Origin: an uncultured Parabacteroides sp.
GTDB taxonomy: Bacteria; Bacteroidota; Bacteroidia; Bacteroidales; Tannerellaceae
Assembly: GCA_900552465.1 (NCBI GenBank)
Contig: URZO01000156.1
Location: 1-5,954 of the forward strand
DNA: 5,954 nucleotides
Direction of reading: 5' to 3'
A model generated the notes under the pieces. It did not search any database, was not told the DNA's origin, and saw nothing but the letters and a program-made list of their open reading frames with translations. Both the position numbers and the translations under genes were made by a program. Of this stretch, positions 4,589-5,954 are shown piece by piece; the first letter of the stretch is position 1; each line of letters opens with the position of its first letter.

Positions 4589-5954
4589 ATGAGTAAGAAA
4601 TTTGCCGAATACTCGAAGTTTGACTTGTCGAACGTCAATAAAGAGGTGCTGAAGAAATGGCAGGATGGCGACATCTTCCATAAGAGTCTTGAAATACGTG
4701 AAGGACATCCCTCGTTTGTGTTCTATGAAGGGCCTCCTTCTGCAAACGGTATGCCCGGTATTCACCACGTGATTGCCCGTTCGATCAAAGATATTTTCTG
4801 TCGTTACAAGACGATGAAAGGATATCTGGTGAACCGCAAGGCCGGATGGGATACGCACGGTCTGCCGGTAGAGTTAGGTGTCGAAAAGTCAATGGGGATA
4901 ACCAAGGAAGATATCGGCAAAAAGATCTCTGTAGCCGAGTATAACGCAGCCTGCCGCCGCGACGTGATGAAGTTCACGAAGGAGTGGGAGGACCTGACGC
5001 AGAAGATGGGCTACTGGGTGGATATGGAAAACCCGTATATCACATACGATAACCGATATATCGAAACATTGTGGTACCTGCTGAAGGAACTCTATAAGAA
5101 AGGGTTGCTCTATAAAGGATACACCATACAGCCTTATTCGCCGGCCGCCGGAACGGGCCTTAGCTCGCACGAGCTGAACCAGCCGGGTTGCTATCGCGAC
5201 GTGAAGGACACGACTTGCACGGCGCAGTTCCGCATCCTCGACCCGAAACCGGAGATGACGGAGTTCGGCGAACCGTTCTTCCTGGCATGGACGACCACTC
5301 CCTGGACATTGCCTTCTAACACGGCGCTTTGTGTGGGCCCGAATTTCACGTATGTGGCCGTTCAGACCTTCAATCCGTACACGGGTATGCCGATGACGGT
5401 TGTGCTGGCGAAAGATTTGCTGGATGCACATTTCAATCCGAAGGCTGCCGGTCTGGCATTGTCCGATTACAAGCCGGGCGATAAATTGATTCCGTTTAAG
5501 GTTGTAGGCGAGTGGAAAGGTCCGGAACTGGCCGGTATGCACTACGAGCAGCTGATCCCCTGGGTGAATCCGGGAGAAGGCGCTTTCCGTGTTATCACAG
5601 GTGACTATGTGACGGTTGAAGACGGTACGGGTATCGTTCATATCGCCCCGACTTTCGGTGCGGATGACGACCGTGTGGGAAAAGCAAACGGCGTGCCTCC
5701 TTTGATGCTGACCGATAAGGACGGCAACCAGCGTCCGATGGTCGATATGACCGGTAAGTTCTACCTGCTGGAAGACCTCGATCCGGAGTTCGTGCAGACG
5801 CGTATGAACGCGGCCGACTACGATCCCTGGCAGGGCAAGTTCGTGAAGAACGCTTACGATCCGGCGAAAGGTGAAAAAGATGAGACATTAGATATCGAAA
5901 TATGTATGATGCTGAAGGTGCAGAACCGTGTGTTCCGCATCGAAAAGCATGTAC
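4589..5954 (+). CDS. ileS: Isoleucyl-tRNA synthetase, N-terminal part (cut by window end)
   Basis: A cytoplasmic class I synthetase that joins isoleucine to tRNA-Ile using ATP. The window holds 455 codons. Bacteroidales enzymes are roughly 1,100 or more residues, so the KMSKS loop and anticodon-binding region lie beyond the end. Visible parts are the Rossmann entry FYEGPPSANG (45-54), the class I signature as GIHH (57-60) instead of HxGH, KAGWDTHGLPVE, and the CP1 editing domain with WTTTPWTLPSN (234-244) and GTGIVHIAPTFGADD (346-360). Wording such as GTGLSSHE resembles the eukaryote-like IleRS2 class, but the CxxC usually found just before it reads SPAA here. The start ATG follows a promoter by about 32 bases and opens with MSKKFAEY; no strong Shine-Dalgarno is present, normal for this phylum. 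As an essential gene beside a CRISPR locus, it suggests a chromosomal site. The altered signature predicts poor binding of mupirocin. Confidence 0.97.
   Translation, partial: MSKKFAEYSKFDLSNVNKEVLKKWQDGDIFHKSLEIREGHPSFVFYEGPPSANGMPGIHHVIARSIKDIFCRYKTMKGYLVNRKAGWDTHGLPVELGVEKSMGITKEDIGKKISVAEYNAACRRDVMKFTKEWEDLTQKMGYWVDMENPYITYDNRYIETLWYLLKELYKKGLLYKGYTIQPYSPAAGTGLSSHELNQPGCYRDVKDTTCTAQFRILDPKPEMTEFGEPFFLAWTTTPWTLPSNTALCVGPNFTYVAVQTFNPYTGMPMTVVLAKDLLDAHFNPKAAGLALSDYKPGDKLIPFKVVGEWKGPELAGMHYEQLIPWVNPGEGAFRVITGDYVTVEDGTGIVHIAPTFGADDDRVGKANGVPPLMLTDKDGNQRPMVDMTGKFYLLEDLDPEFVQTRMNAADYDPWQGKFVKNAYDPAKGEKDETLDIEICMMLKVQNRVFRIEKHV

Noticed and set aside
4454..5888. Minus-strand open frames opposite ileS
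   Set aside because: They are antisense to a clear class I synthetase and have no motif or promoter of their own.

Overview
The window looks like a chromosomal segment of a Bacteroidales bacterium. A Parabacteroides-like genus is my best guess, from protein style and base composition only. Three things point this way. Two good matches to the Bacteroidetes promoter (TTG, about 20 bases, TAnnTTTG) are visible. The starts lack strong Shine-Dalgarno sites. The isoleucyl-tRNA synthetase is of the eukaryote-like kind. Coding DNA is clearly G+C-rich, while the middle of the window is strongly A+T-rich.

Layout: (1) 120-2804 is a two-gene plus-strand operon: an NtrC-type, sigma-54-dependent response regulator and, 12 bases later, a membrane histidine kinase with HAMP and PAS-like regions. 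They should form one two-component phosphorelay; signal and target genes are not visible. (2) 2831-3573 is a CRISPR array of 12 repeats (29 bases) and 11 spacers (34-37 bases). The repeat end ATTTAAAC and the decay of repeats at the left end both indicate transcription on the minus strand, from a leader on the right. That leader holds a good minus-strand promoter (3663-3693). No cas gene is in the window. The array is therefore convergent with the kinase operon, with only 26 bases between the kinase stop codon and the last, degenerate repeat. (3) 3574-4588 is about 1 kb without a convincing gene, but rich in structure. It holds the CRISPR leader, several small hairpins, a 23-base-period repeat block that folds into a long G-U-tolerant hairpin (4075-4152), and a 22-base tandem repeat with further GTGTCGGC boxes. 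(4) 4589 to the window end is the first 455 codons of ileS, preceded by a textbook Bacteroidetes promoter.

The points most worth checking are the altered class I signature of IleRS (GIHH in place of HxGH), a change associated with very high mupirocin resistance in IleRS2 enzymes; the long hairpin at 4075-4152, whose wobble pairs favour a plus-strand RNA; and the cas-less, convergently placed CRISPR array with its predicted leader promoter. I see no clearly new multi-gene system.
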